From Tolypeutes matacus (Eukaryota > Chordata > Mammalia > Cingulata > Chlamyphoridae): a stretch of 64,000 nt of DNA. Both the position numbers and the translations under genes were made by a program. Under the pieces are notes generated by a model that ran no database searches, was not told where the DNA came from, and was given only the letters and a program-made list of their open reading frames with translations. The stretch is from contig JAKSZT010004976.1 in NCBI GenBank assembly GCA_026826555.1, positions 9,151,658 to 9,215,657 of the forward strand, given 5' to 3'. Shown piece by piece: positions 23,626 to 34,305 of this stretch (its first letter is position 1; each line of letters starts with the position of its first letter).

Positions 23626-24789
23626 GGTGACCCAAACAATGGGCAACTCAGGAGCTTGCATTGGGGGTCAGAGAACTCACTTTTATGGGATCCCAAAGGC
23701 TACCAATCAGCAGAAGAAATAACATCAAGAAAAAATTCTGCTGGGATTTTCATAAGGGCTTAGCCTCTCAAGACCAGGGACTGTGGAATAGAGGCAGAAA
23801 TCATCTTCTCCTTTGCTGTATTTGAAAGGGATGATTTAAGAGTCAGTCAATGGGGTTACAGTTCAGGAATCCTGAACTAGGTATCTCCAGCACTGCTGGA
23901 GGTTTGACAAGAGCCACGAGCATGTCTCTTGACATGTAGGGCTCCTTCTCTGATGCCCAATAGGTATACTGTTAGAAATGGTTCACACTGGAGATCCCAG
24001 GCAGGCTTCCCCCAAAGCTGGATCCATCTTTTTCCTGGGTGCGCTGGCCTCAACCACTATGGAAAGGTTTTCAAGCAAAGTATTAGGAAGGAAGAAAAAT
24101 TGCTAAGCTCCTGACATCCGTGTACACACACTCCTGGGCAGACTCCCCTCTTTTCTTGCTAAAGCCCTCATCCATCAAAGAAAGCTTTTCCATCCACTTG
24201 AAAAGGCCTCACACATCAGAAAACACGGTGACTTTGTTTTTTTGCTGTTATTTAATGAACTCCCACAAAGATAACGCGGGCTGCAGGCTGGAAGCACGCT
24301 GGCTCCCCTTGTTTTCCCCATCAATTTTGCTTCAAAGGCTTGCTTTAGAACATGGTGTTCTTTGAGGCTCTGCAGAAGGAAAAGGTTCCATTGTTTTATC
24401 TCTGTAGAGTCTTTATGCATAATTGGACCAACAATACAAAATGGAGCTCTGTCCCCGAGGACCCAGATGGCTGATGAAGGGCAGCTACACATCCTCAATG
24501 AAGTGGCTATAGGGCAGCGATTCTTCCTATTCTTGGCAGAACCAAGGATATGCATTGTTGGAAAAAGGCCAATTCATCAAACCTATTGATTTTCATATTG
24601 CAAACTATAGAAAATAAAGCTCTGCTAACTCTTTGGCTGGTGGGCATACAGGAGATAATTACATATTATATAGGCCATGCATAATAAAATATGATCAAAG
24701 TCTACTTTACAAGAGTTCATCCTGAAAGGGGCAATAAACACAAATTTGCCCCAAGTCCCAATCCTGTTACTAAAAAACTGTTTCAAAGA

Positions 24790-25005
24790 CCTAGAGTCAC
24801 ACGGTCTAATATAACTCTCTGCAATATTGGAAATATTCAATTTGGTAGCCACTAGCCATGTGTGGCTCTTGAGAATCGAAATGAAATTAGAGTGATTGTG
24901 GAACTAAATTTTTAAATTTCATTTCATTAATTAAAACTGAAATGGAAATAGCCACAGATGGCTAGTGGCAACTACACTGGGCAGTGCAGATCTAGAGAAA
25001 TGGAT
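24790..25005. mobile_element. hAT-type MITE with internal hairpin arms
   Basis: The segment gccactagccatgtgtggct (24848-24867) has a near-perfect inverted partner at 24950-24969, one mismatch in 20. The outer parts (gtctaatataactctctgca; gggcagtgcagatct) fit a common mammalian non-autonomous DNA transposon. I am unsure of the exact family name. Confidence 0.6.
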
Positions 25006-25342
25006 GGTAAATGTGAACAGGTTTAGAAGACATTTTAAGACAAGGTGTAAATTGTGATGTAATAAGAAATTATGGTTGGGTGACAGGCAGTTTTCATTTG
25101 TTCATTAGTTTAGTTTATTTATCTATTAATTCAATAAATATTTATCAAGGGCATCATCATGTTGGAGGACCACAGAGCAAGAGGAATCTGAGGATGTGGT
25201 CACAGAGAAGCCTGGTCATTTGACCAGCATCTGGCTATTCTATTTCTCATTAGCATCACCAAACAATGGATTGCTCATATTCCAAAGGCACCCAAGGAGA
25301 CACATTTGCTTCTTAATGATGTAAGAGCCTGGAAATACTCAC

Positions 25343-25451
25343 CATCATCCATAATTCCAATGGTAACACCTTTCCCTGTGTATCCCAGCTCCCAGGCTTC
25401 TGCCACATTCAAATCAAGGCCAGGGGTGCCGTCCGCTTGCCCGGTATTGAT
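25343..25451 (-). CDS. PCSK2: PCSK2 exon 4: start of catalytic domain with catalytic Asp
   Basis: This 109-nt exon (36 codons plus one base) begins INTGQADGTPGL and ends GIMDDG, with the last Gly codon split into exon 5. The first Asp of the MDDG motif aligns with the catalytic Asp of subtilases (Asp167 in human PC2 numbering, which fits the count from the RKKR site). The His and Ser of the triad are encoded outside the window. The acceptor is ctgtcccag before ATCAAT, and the donor is gtgagt after GATGATG. The peptide looks identical or nearly so to mammalian PC2, as expected for a strongly constrained catalytic core. There is no frameshift or stop. Confidence 0.96.
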
Positions 25452-26098
25452 CTGGGACAGAAATTCCAAAGCAGAGCATATTATTAATTTAGTGTATTCA
25501 AGCACCCATGTAAAATGTTAGCTTGATATGCACTGCGGCATGGTCTAGTTCAAAGGCCTCATCTTCCATGAAACAGTATTTTTGGAGCCCTCCCTTACCT
25601 ACCTCCTCCAGTTTTCTTCTTCCATTTATTGATATAAACAATAGATGTTTCCTGTTTTCTGTAAATATGCAAACACAGTTTCAAACTCTCCCATCTTATA
25701 ACTAGACAGTGATGTTTAAACTTCTCCTATAAAAAAGTTTTAGAATTGTCATTGCAGGAACCCACTCCCTCCATTTAGAATTAAATGCTCACTCTCATAG
25801 CTTTTTGTTTATACCTCTCATTTTGAATTTAGTAGATATTAGATTATTCTGATTACAATATGACTATTTAAATATTTCTAAATAACAATATCCTTTGCAG
25901 AAGGGAACATGTGCTATTTGCCTTAGTAATTTCAGTATCACCCCACCAAGCCTTGCTCAAAAATATTTGTTGAAATGAACTAAAAAATAGCTGGCTCACT
26001 GTTACTACACGCTCTGATTAAAAAAAAATTAGCCCCTCTCTCTCCCCACAAACCATTTATAACAAAGAATAAATTCCCAACAAAAATGTTCACTATGC

Positions 26099-26189
26099 TT
26101 TTTTTTTTTTTTTAGGAGGTACCGGGGATTAAACCTGAGACTTTGTACATGGGAGGCAGGCACTCAACCACTGAGCTACATCCGCTCTC
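26099..26189 (-). mobile_element. DAS-type SINE monomer (first of a pair)
   Basis: A T-run, then ggaggtaccggggattaaac and ctcaaccactgagctacatc, which is the reversed tRNA-like head. It lies in intron 3 in the same orientation as PCSK2. Confidence 0.85.
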
Positions 26190-26196
26190 CACTATC

Positions 26197-26299
26197 CTTT
26201 TTTTTTTTTTTTTTTTACCGGGAGGTCCCGGGGATTGAACGTGGGTCCCTCCATATGGGAGACGGACGCCCAACCATTTGAGCCACATTTGTCCCCCCA
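26197..26299 (-). mobile_element. DAS-type SINE monomer (second of a pair)
   Basis: A T-run, then ccgggaggtcccggggattg and aaccatttgagccacatttg. Separated from the first by about seven bases; the flanks cactatg, cactatc and cactgta are alike before, between and after the two copies. Confidence 0.88.
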
Positions 26300-26494
26300 C
26301 TGTACTTTTTTCATGCACCCTTGTCTTGTGTAGATTTTCTCAAAGATGGGTTGTGAAAAAAAATAGTGAAGTCAAAGTTTATACTGGCAACAGCCCACAC
26401 TGACCAGCTGGCTCTTACGGTATTAGCCAAAACACTGTATGAATTAATTAGTGCTATTTACAGAGATGACTGTTCTCCTTCCAAGCACATGCTA

Positions 26495-26822
26495 AGGATG
26501 CACTTCTCTACCTCCTTTGAGGATAGAATAGTCATGTGACTGGTTTTGGCCAATGGAATGCAAGCTCGTGTGCCCTCTGGCAATCCAGGCAAGAGCTTTA
26601 AGAGGCTGGCTGCAATCTACCCACCCCGCTTGCTGAGATGTTTGTCAAAGCAGGCGCTGGGAGATAACAGAGAAGGAGCCTCCATTGCTGGCCTCAAAGC
26701 CTGAGGGATTATGAAACATTGTCCGTGCACCATGAGTGAGAAACAAGCTTTGATTCTGTTAAGCCACTGAGATATGGGGGTTGTTTGTCCTGCAACAAAC
26801 CTGGCCTATCCTGACTAACACA
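26495..26822 (+). mobile_element. Old LTR-like repeat
   Basis: tttggccaatggaatgcaag near the start and taagccactgagatatgggg plus tcctgactaacaca at the end are typical of MER/MaLR-type LTR 3' parts. The family is not identified. Confidence 0.45.
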
Positions 26823-27678
26823 TAGAAGCTCATTCAATTACCCAGACCTTTGGAATTTCAAGCCAGAAAACATAGTCCAGTGGGCAACTGCGATGCATTC
26901 TTAAAACATAGCAGTCCACAACGGGGCTGCAATTTCCTTTTCTGTCTTGTTTATGATCTTTTAATCTTAAGCAGAAAGGAAAACTTCCTTTAGGTTTATA
27001 AACCAGTCACCCTTCTTCCCCTCAATTTGCTCTGCAATTCAAGTTGACTTCTAGTCACCCAGCCCCTTTTTAGCATAAGCTAATCAAGTCAAATGGATCA
27101 GAAAGGATTGCTGGCGAGCCAGAAAATGGCTATGTCACCAGTCAGATGGGTTTTCAGTGCCTTGAATACTACATCAGTTAAGCCCCGTGGAATTGGTTTC
27201 TTTGGCAGTATTTTAGGAAGCACTAATAGATGCTATTTTTGCTATTGTAGTCTCCAAGCTCTCTTGCTTGTCCCTTTGTAAACTCACCTGGTTCTTTCTC
27301 TTATGCCTGTGATTTCATCATGTCTTTCCTTTACTATACTGGGTGAGACCCCTGGATGACTCTTTCCAGGCCCTGACCTTGATTTTCACATGCATTTGTA
27401 AGTCTTTACTCACACACTGATGTCCTTTTGCAGAATACTAGGGAAATCTGATCTGCTGACCCTAGAAGATCATGGCTTGTTAGCAGTTCCCAAAGAAAGC
27501 AGATTAGACAGCGCTATGCATGGGTGATTGCAGAAAATCAATACAGGTAGGAGGGGACAGAGATGTTTGTAGATTTTGTTGCTGGTTAATATTCCACAGC
27601 ATAATGAGGAAATAGAAGCATGCCTTAAATCCAAAGTTTCAAGATGAGAAATGTTAGAAACAACACAGAGACTCTTAC

Positions 27679-27792
27679 CAGATACCACTGCTTTGTAAAA
27701 AGAGGGTCATTCATGTTGATGTCGATCTCATTGATATCTCTATACCCTCGCTTTTTTCGGTCAAATCCTTTCTGTTGCAAGGCCATCTTTAC
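27679..27792 (-). CDS. PCSK2: PCSK2 exon 3: end of propeptide, RKKR cleavage site, start of mature PC2
   Basis: This 114-nt exon is 38 codons, phase 0 at both ends. It begins VKMALQQKGF, passes the propeptide cleavage motif RKKR followed by GYRD, and ends in TKQWYL. In human PC2 numbering it covers residues 95-132, and the mature enzyme would start at Gly110. The acceptor is the minus-strand tract ending ttccag before gtaaag, and the donor is gtaagagt after the CTG codon. The reading frame is open and joins in phase to exon 4, 2227 nt downstream. Autocatalytic cutting after RKKR frees the enzyme from its inhibitory prosegment during secretory-pathway transit. One oddity is the lysine at position 102: I recall glutamate there in human. 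The match is too long and specific to be another convertase. Confidence 0.96.
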
Positions 27793-28569
27793 CTGGAATG
27801 ACAATATCAGTATGTTAACTAGCAGTCTGACCACCCCTCTTCTGGAATTCATATCCAATAATTCAAATCTATTTGTATATAACGTGGCTTTTTTCCTCCA
27901 CCAGAAGACAAGCTTATCTCATGCATGCGCTCTCTTTATGATCACTTTCCAAGAGCATTTCCTGGTGCTTGTGCTGACCTTGGTGATGGCCACAGCAAGT
28001 TTCTCTAAAGTAAGAATTAGGTGGAAGAAAGTATTCTCAAGGAAGATAATGTGGTAGGGGTTGCTAAGTGAAATGAAACCAAATGATGGACCACTTTTAG
28101 GAAGGAAAGGCGGTTGACAGTGGATCCAGGGAGGGAGGGAGTGAAAACGGCATAGATCATTTTCCTGGAGGGCTTCCCAGCCTTTACGTTTGTTGACAGT
28201 CCTGCACTATCACATTTGAGTATCAGCCAAAAAAACAAAAACAAAAAACAAAAAAAAACCTTCCTGGAGAGCCAGGAAGTCCTGTAGCAAAGCCTTAGAA
28301 TGTAAGTGAGGGGCTTTGAAGAGAAATTGATGGATGGAGTTTTTCTTTGCAATGTTCTAACACTTTCTTTTTGGACAGTCAGAGAGAACCCCAAACTCTT
28401 GGGTGGAAATGAACCTTGTGAACTGCATTAGTTTGAGGAGGCTCCTGGCAACAATTATTAGGTTTTGTGTCAATCAGTAAACTTTCTTTCATGCAGGGTG
28501 ATAACTAATTTACCATCCCATGGGAATGACTGGTCCCTGAATACCGGTAAACTCAAGTACTATGCAAGG

Positions 28570-29032
28570 GTACAAAAGGGTGTATTATGGATGGCTGTTA
28601 TTAGTATTTTTAAAGTTTTGCTGCCCAATGTTCATGTCTCCTTTCCCCAGATCTCTCAGTGCATTTGGCAGGATTATCTCTAGATCACTGGGTTCTGTGT
28701 TGGTACGAGTGGAATTTTGGACACCTGCCTGCTATAAAGAAACTGGAGGTTCCCTCTTTTTGGTGCAGCCAGAGGGTATCTCAATGGGGAGCTGTCTCTC
28801 GGGATTTTGAATCCTGGGAAAGTGCTGCAGAGTGGAAGGAACGCTTGGAGGCTCTTTATCGCAGAAGTTCACTCACCAGACTCTCCCTGTAAGAGACCCT
28901 TGCTATAGTTCCGGCCACCCAGCCTTGGAGCCCTCTTTCCAATAAATTATTTTTATTGGGAATTGTCTTTTAAATAGTTTTTCCCCCAAAATTAATTTCT
29001 GTTGCTTGTAGTGAAGAACTCTAACTGATATG
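28570..29032 (+). mobile_element. Possible LTR with polyadenylation signal
   Basis: Contains tttccaataaattattttta, followed by aatttctgttgcttgtagtg and ending aactctaactgata, a common LTR terminus pattern. The 5' border is estimated. Confidence 0.45.
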
Positions 29033-31877
29033 GGATGCGAGTAGGGCAAGAATGACCGCAGGAAGGAACAAATGAAGAGGCACAGCCCTCAACCCTTGCT
29101 TCCCTGGTGCTCTGGCAGGAGGAGGAATGCTGGTGGACAGCGGTTTCTCACCTCTTTACTCTACACGGCAACACAGGAAGGTATGGGACTCATCTGCCGG
29201 AAAAATTCTGGCTCGACTAGAAGTGTTAAGTATGGTTTTTGCTTTGTGACTTCTTTGCAAGTATTCCATCAAGGAATATTCACCGTGGTACACATTTTTA
29301 AAACAAAATTACATCCAAAGAAATGGGAAAATAATAGAAAAAAAATGGGATAAGATGGGTGTTCATCCCAGCATTTTTATAATGGCAAAAATCTAGACAC
29401 AATTAATATTCACCAAATGAGGATAAATTATGATTTACATATGTTCATACATATGTTATTTATTTTTAAAAGGTGTATAAATATTATATATATGTACTAT
29501 ATATAGTCATTCATCAACATGAATAATTTCTTTGAGATAACTAACACCTTTACTTTTGCTAGGGTCTTCCATAAGAAAGAGCCACTTCCATGTGGATATT
29601 TGAAAACTCCCATCTATTGATTGTTTCCTGGCAGCACAGGAACAAAAAAAGCTCACATCAGATTTCATCTTTTTAAATAACAGTGCAGGAATGGCTATTT
29701 CAATATCACTCCAAACTCAATTAGACCAAGTGCACTCTAATGAAAATGGTTGCTTGAATTCATTCCATAAAATTAATTTTAATTCCATAAATTCAGTTTT
29801 AATGGAAACTAGCGATGCTTTAGAACACTGCTCTGAATGGACACCACTACTCCTATGCAACGTAGGAATGTAAAAGCACAACAGGTTTGTGCAATTTTGT
29901 CATCTAGTATTAAGGATCCTAAGACTGGAGGAGGCTTTCTGAGTCTATTAGTTTTAACTTCCCCTCCTCAGTGAAGATCATGGTCATGTTTCCAAGAGAG
30001 TTGAAATTTTTAAAATGTAGTTTTTCACAATGATACTATGCAACCCCATCAACTGTTGTTATTTTTCTAGGTTCTCATCCGATCCTAATTTTTATTCATA
30101 TACACTTTTTACATAATAGTTTTATACTACAGGTAAAATTGTATAATCTTTCTGCACTAAGCATCTTACCATAAGAATTTTAATGAGGCCCAGAGCTGTC
30201 ATATTTTAATTTTAATGGCTACTTAAATATTCCATAGAGTCATGTACCATAATTTACCCAACTATTTCCCTCTTATTGGTCATTTGGATTGTTTTCTATT
30301 ATAAGTTAAATTGCTGTGACCAAAGAGATGAAGTAATAAACTATTTTTAAAGACCTCCAGGGAAGATCTCAGTATTACAATTCTGTGCCATAAAGCCCTT
30401 AATGTCAGAGAAATATTTCCTAGTGTCTAAACTACATTCTTCACATTGTAATTAAAAGGTTACTGATTTTCATTCTCTCTGCCACCTTCTCTGAATTTTA
30501 TTCCTTTCACCCCAATGTCTTTGATCATCAATTAGATGTGGCACCAATGACATGCATACAACTTAATTATAGCTTCTTCCCCATCTCAAAAAATAATGTA
30601 CAGTTACTTCAGTATTTCTATCTAGAATGCTCTCCAAAATTGGTCCATTGACCTAAACATTTATTCAAAGAAAAAACCTAAGAAAGTAGGAGTGTTTGTT
30701 ACTGTTATTTTATTGAAATAATACAATTCTGGTTCAACTTTTAAACCTTCATTTGATATAATGTGCCCAAATTTCCTCTGAACAACTCCACCAGTCCCTT
30801 CCAATCTCTCTCCCCAATTAAGAATTTCTGTCAAAAAATGTTTTTTGTGCATCTACACTGTGCCAGTTACTGAGTGTGGGCCGATGAAGCAGACAATACC
30901 CCTGCACATTTGCATACCACTTCACAGTTAGCAAGGTGCATTCACTCCATTTAATACTCTCAACAAAACTGTGGAGCAGGTATTGACAAAGTTGAGGAAT
31001 TACCAACTAGAAGCCATTGTCCAACATTTGAAAATATGGTGAAGTCACCCAGATTGACTGATGCTGAATGAGGTGAACTTACTACCAAGCCACATTGACT
31101 TTTCCTTGTGGATACTTAAGACAATTAACCTTCCAGGACCTAGAGCAGCTCAACTGTGGGTCCAACTCTCTGGGGACCTGGAGCTGATAATCAAAGCATT
31201 GCTAATTAGCATAGACTGCGCTGTGGAGCCCTGTGGTGGGGGGCAGGGGGGAGGAAGGAGAAAGACAGCAAAAAGGGAAAGCCGGAATGCTGGAAAATGG
31301 CGTCTACGTATGTAGGCACTGCTCAGTTCTTTGACAAAAAATGGCAGAGAAGGGGCAAAATGTAACCAAGTGAGCTGTTTTGGAAATCCACAGAACAGGA
31401 GGCTGCAGGGCATCATCCAGGAGGGAGCAGGACAAAGAGACAAAGAACCCAAGAGAAAACCATGAGTTGCTTGCCCCTGTGGCTGCAAACAGAGGGTGGG
31501 TGAGCCCCACCCTCAAGGCAAATAGCCTCCGTGGACTCCCTGGCTCTCACCAGCCAAGTGAGTGGGAGGGAGACTTCTCTGGGAGGAAGAGGGGTCTGGC
31601 AAAGGATGGAGAGTGGTTTCGTTTCAGTGGGTTTGGCCATCTGAGCCTCTTTGAATCTTGGGAAGGATAGCAGCCGGAACTGAGGTGGCCCTGGGGAGAG
31701 TGGAAGGGGAATCTGCTCACGCAGGCTGTCACACCCAGCCACCCTGGGAGAGAGGAACTTGGTCAGGGAGAAGGCGGAGACAGGCACCTAAGCAGCCCGG
31801 AAAACTATTCAAAGTCCGATTTGCCTAAGGGAAACGGGGGCAGGAAGAGCAAGATGAGATTTCAAAAGCCTATTTAG

Positions 31878-32262
31878 GAAGCAGATGTGGCTCAAGTGAT
31901 TGGGCTTCCACCTACCACATGGGAGGTCCTGGGTTCAGTTCCCGGTGCCTCCTGGAGAAGGCAAACTGGTGCAATGGGCAGGCATGGTGAGCTGATGCAA
32001 TAAGAGGATACAACAAAAGAGACACAAAGAGGAAAGACAATGAGAGACACAACAACCAGGAAGCTGAGGTGGCTCAAGTGACTGAGTGCCTCTCTTCCAC
32101 ATGGGAGGTCCCAGATTCGATTTCCGGCACCTCCTAAAGAGAAGACAAGCAGACATAGAGAGCTCACAGCTAATGGACACACAGAGCAGACAGTGACCTC
32201 AAACAATGGGGGTGGGGGGAATAAATAAAAAATTAAAAACAAAACAAAACTAAAAACAAACA
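31878..32262 (+). mobile_element. DAS-type SINE, complete dimeric copy with target-site duplication
   Basis: Order on the + strand: tRNA-like head 1 (gcagatgtggctcaagtgat ... ggttcagttcccgg), linker, head 2 from about 32062 (gaggtggctcaagtgactga ... gattcgatttccgg), second linker, A-rich tail. The flanks aaaagcctatttag (31864-31877) and aaaaggctatttag (32263-32276) differ at one base. This is the clearest full-length example of the composite SINE in the window. Confidence 0.92.
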
Positions 32263-33230
32263 AAAAGGCTATTTAGTCTATAGAGCTGTTATAGCACAGT
32301 TTGGGGTTTCCTGCCTTGCATGTAGAATGTACCTCATTTGAGTCCTGGTACCTCCTAAGAGAAGGGATCCAGGGAGAGATAAGGCACACAGCTAGCACTG
32401 TATGATAGGGAACTTATAGACTGAGTTTCTGTTTCTTTGTTTTATGGTTTTTGGATCTTTTTTTTTTTTTTCCTTCCTTTATTTTATTCACTAAAACTGA
32501 ATGTAAAACCTGTAGAGGGCAGGATGCAGGGTGATTAATTGATGAGCACCAGCAGGCTGAGAAGGTCACCAGGGGTCTAAGAGGGAAGTCTGTTTTTCCT
32601 GGGTTGTTTCTTTGTTGCTGTTTTATTTCTTGTTTGTTACTTTCCCTTCCTTTGTTTCCTTTTTTCCCTTTTACTTATTTTTTCAACCTACATTATTTCT
32701 CTTCTTTCCTTCATTTTTCTATCTTCTGACTTTTGTTGCTTTTTTTTTTCATTCCACCACTTCTTGTCTGGTCTTCATTTTTTTTTTTTTTTTTTTTTTT
32801 TTCTCTTTTTTTTTTTTCTTTCCTTCTTTTCTCTTCTTACTTATCTGGCCTTTTAATTCATTCTATTTTTTTTTCTCTCTATTTGGTTTCTTGTTTTATT
32901 TTCTTCTATTCCACCTCTTTTTATTCTTATTCCTTTGCATTTTTTAATGATTTTTTACTCCTATTACTTGGTTTCCTAGCTCTTGTATAGTTCCTCTTCT
33001 ACCTTTTTTGCATTATTATTATTAATATTCTTTTTCTTTTCTTATAGCTTTCCTTTTCTCTTGTCCTAATATATTTTTTTCAAGGAAACACAGAACTGCA
33101 AGGCTATAGAATAAGAGGAACCAAGTATCAAAAAGTAACCTTGCCACACACACACACACACAAAACCATAATAAAACCCTAGAGTAGAAAGAGAAGCTAA
33201 TCAACGAAATAAGCTCATCAAGATAAACAG

Positions 33231-34205
33231 ATGCCTAGACACCAACAAAAAATTACAAGCTATACTAAGAAACAGGAAGACATGGCCCAGACAAATGAAG
33301 AAACTAGAAAACAGAAGGAGATGCAGAATTTGGAACAGCTAATCAAGGATGTCCAAACAAATAGCATGAATCAACTTAATGAAGTGAAGGAAGAGATAAA
33401 GGATATTGAGAAGATACTGGAAGAACATACTGAAGAATTTGTAAACATACATAAAAATATAACTTACCTGATGGTGATGAATGGCACAACGCAAGAAATA
33501 AAAAACACACAGGAAGCACTTAACAGCAGATTTGAACAAGCAGAGGAAAGAATCAGTGCTGTTGAAGACAGTATATCTGAAATCAGACAGATAGTAGAAC
33601 AGATAGATAAAAAGATAGAAAAAATTTAGCAGGGACTTTGGGATTTGAATGACAACATGAAATGCACAAACATATGCCTTATAGGTATCCCAGAGGGAGA
33701 AGAAAAGGGAAAGGAAGCAGAAGGAGTGTTAGAGGAAATAATGGCTGAAAATTTCCCAATGCTTTTGAAGGACATGGACATACATGTCCAGGAAGCACAG
33801 CTCATCCCAAATGGTATAGATCCTAACAGGCCTACCCCAAGACATATACTTATCAAATTGTCTAATGCTCAAGACAAAGATAGAATACTGAAAGCAGCAA
33901 GAGAGAAGAGATCCATCACATACAAGGGAAGCTCAATAAGATCAAGTGCTGATTTCTCATCTGAAACCATGGAGGCAAAAAGGCAGTGGTATGACATAGT
34001 TAAGGTGCTAAAAGAAAAAACTGTCAGCAAAGAATTCTGTATCCAGAAAAGCTGGCACTCAAAAATGAGGGAGAGTTCAAAATATTCACAGATAAACAGA
34101 AATTAAGAGTTTGTCAACAAGAAACCTGCCCTTCAAGAAATATTTAAGGGAGACCTGCAGGTTGAAAGGAAAAAACAGGAGAGAGAGGGTTGGAGGAGAG
34201 TGTAG
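33231..34205 (+). pseudogene. L1 ORF1 remnant (RNA-binding chaperone)
   Basis: The frame from 33231 begins MPRHQQKITSY and gives a coiled-coil-like first part rich in Glu, Lys and Gln. The RRM-like core contains CLIGIPEGEEK, and the C-terminal part contains NRPTPRHILIKL and TYKGSSIRSSADFS. L1 ORF1p forms trimers that bind L1 RNA. In-frame stops lie at 33627-33629 and 34104-34106. Residues between about 34073 and 34104 fit the family only in another frame, so small indels have occurred there. The frame would finally close at 34203-34205, about 325 codons, a normal ORF1 length. Confidence 0.85.
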
Positions 34206-34305
34206 AAAAGAAAATTATTGGTAAGAATAACTAAAAAGATAAAAAAGAGAAATAAAAACAACATATGGCATATATAAACCTAAAGAAAATATGGTGAATG
34301 TAAGT

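Larger units (their letters stand above)
17193..25342 (-). other. PCSK2: PCSK2 intron 4, 8150 nt
   Basis: Bounded by the exon 4 donor gtgagt and the exon 5 acceptor cttttcacag. It contains MIR pieces, an unidentified retrocopy with a GA microsatellite and assembly gap, several MaLR-like LTRs (one nested in another) and a hAT MITE. Stretches without recognisable content are 17200-18020, 18830-19080, 19300-20440, 21380-21620, 21790-22220 and 23630-24780. Confidence 0.92.
25452..27678 (-). other. PCSK2: PCSK2 intron 3, 2227 nt
   Basis: Bounded by the exon 3 donor gtaagagt and the exon 4 acceptor ctgtcccag. It contains two adjacent monomeric DAS-SINEs (26099-26299) and an LTR-like old repeat (about 26495-26822). 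The remaining sequence is AT-rich, unique-looking and holds nothing I recognise. Confidence 0.92.

Noticed and set aside
32612..32990. Phe/Leu-rich frames of 111 and 85 codons
   Set aside because: They are the T-rich 5' region of the L1.
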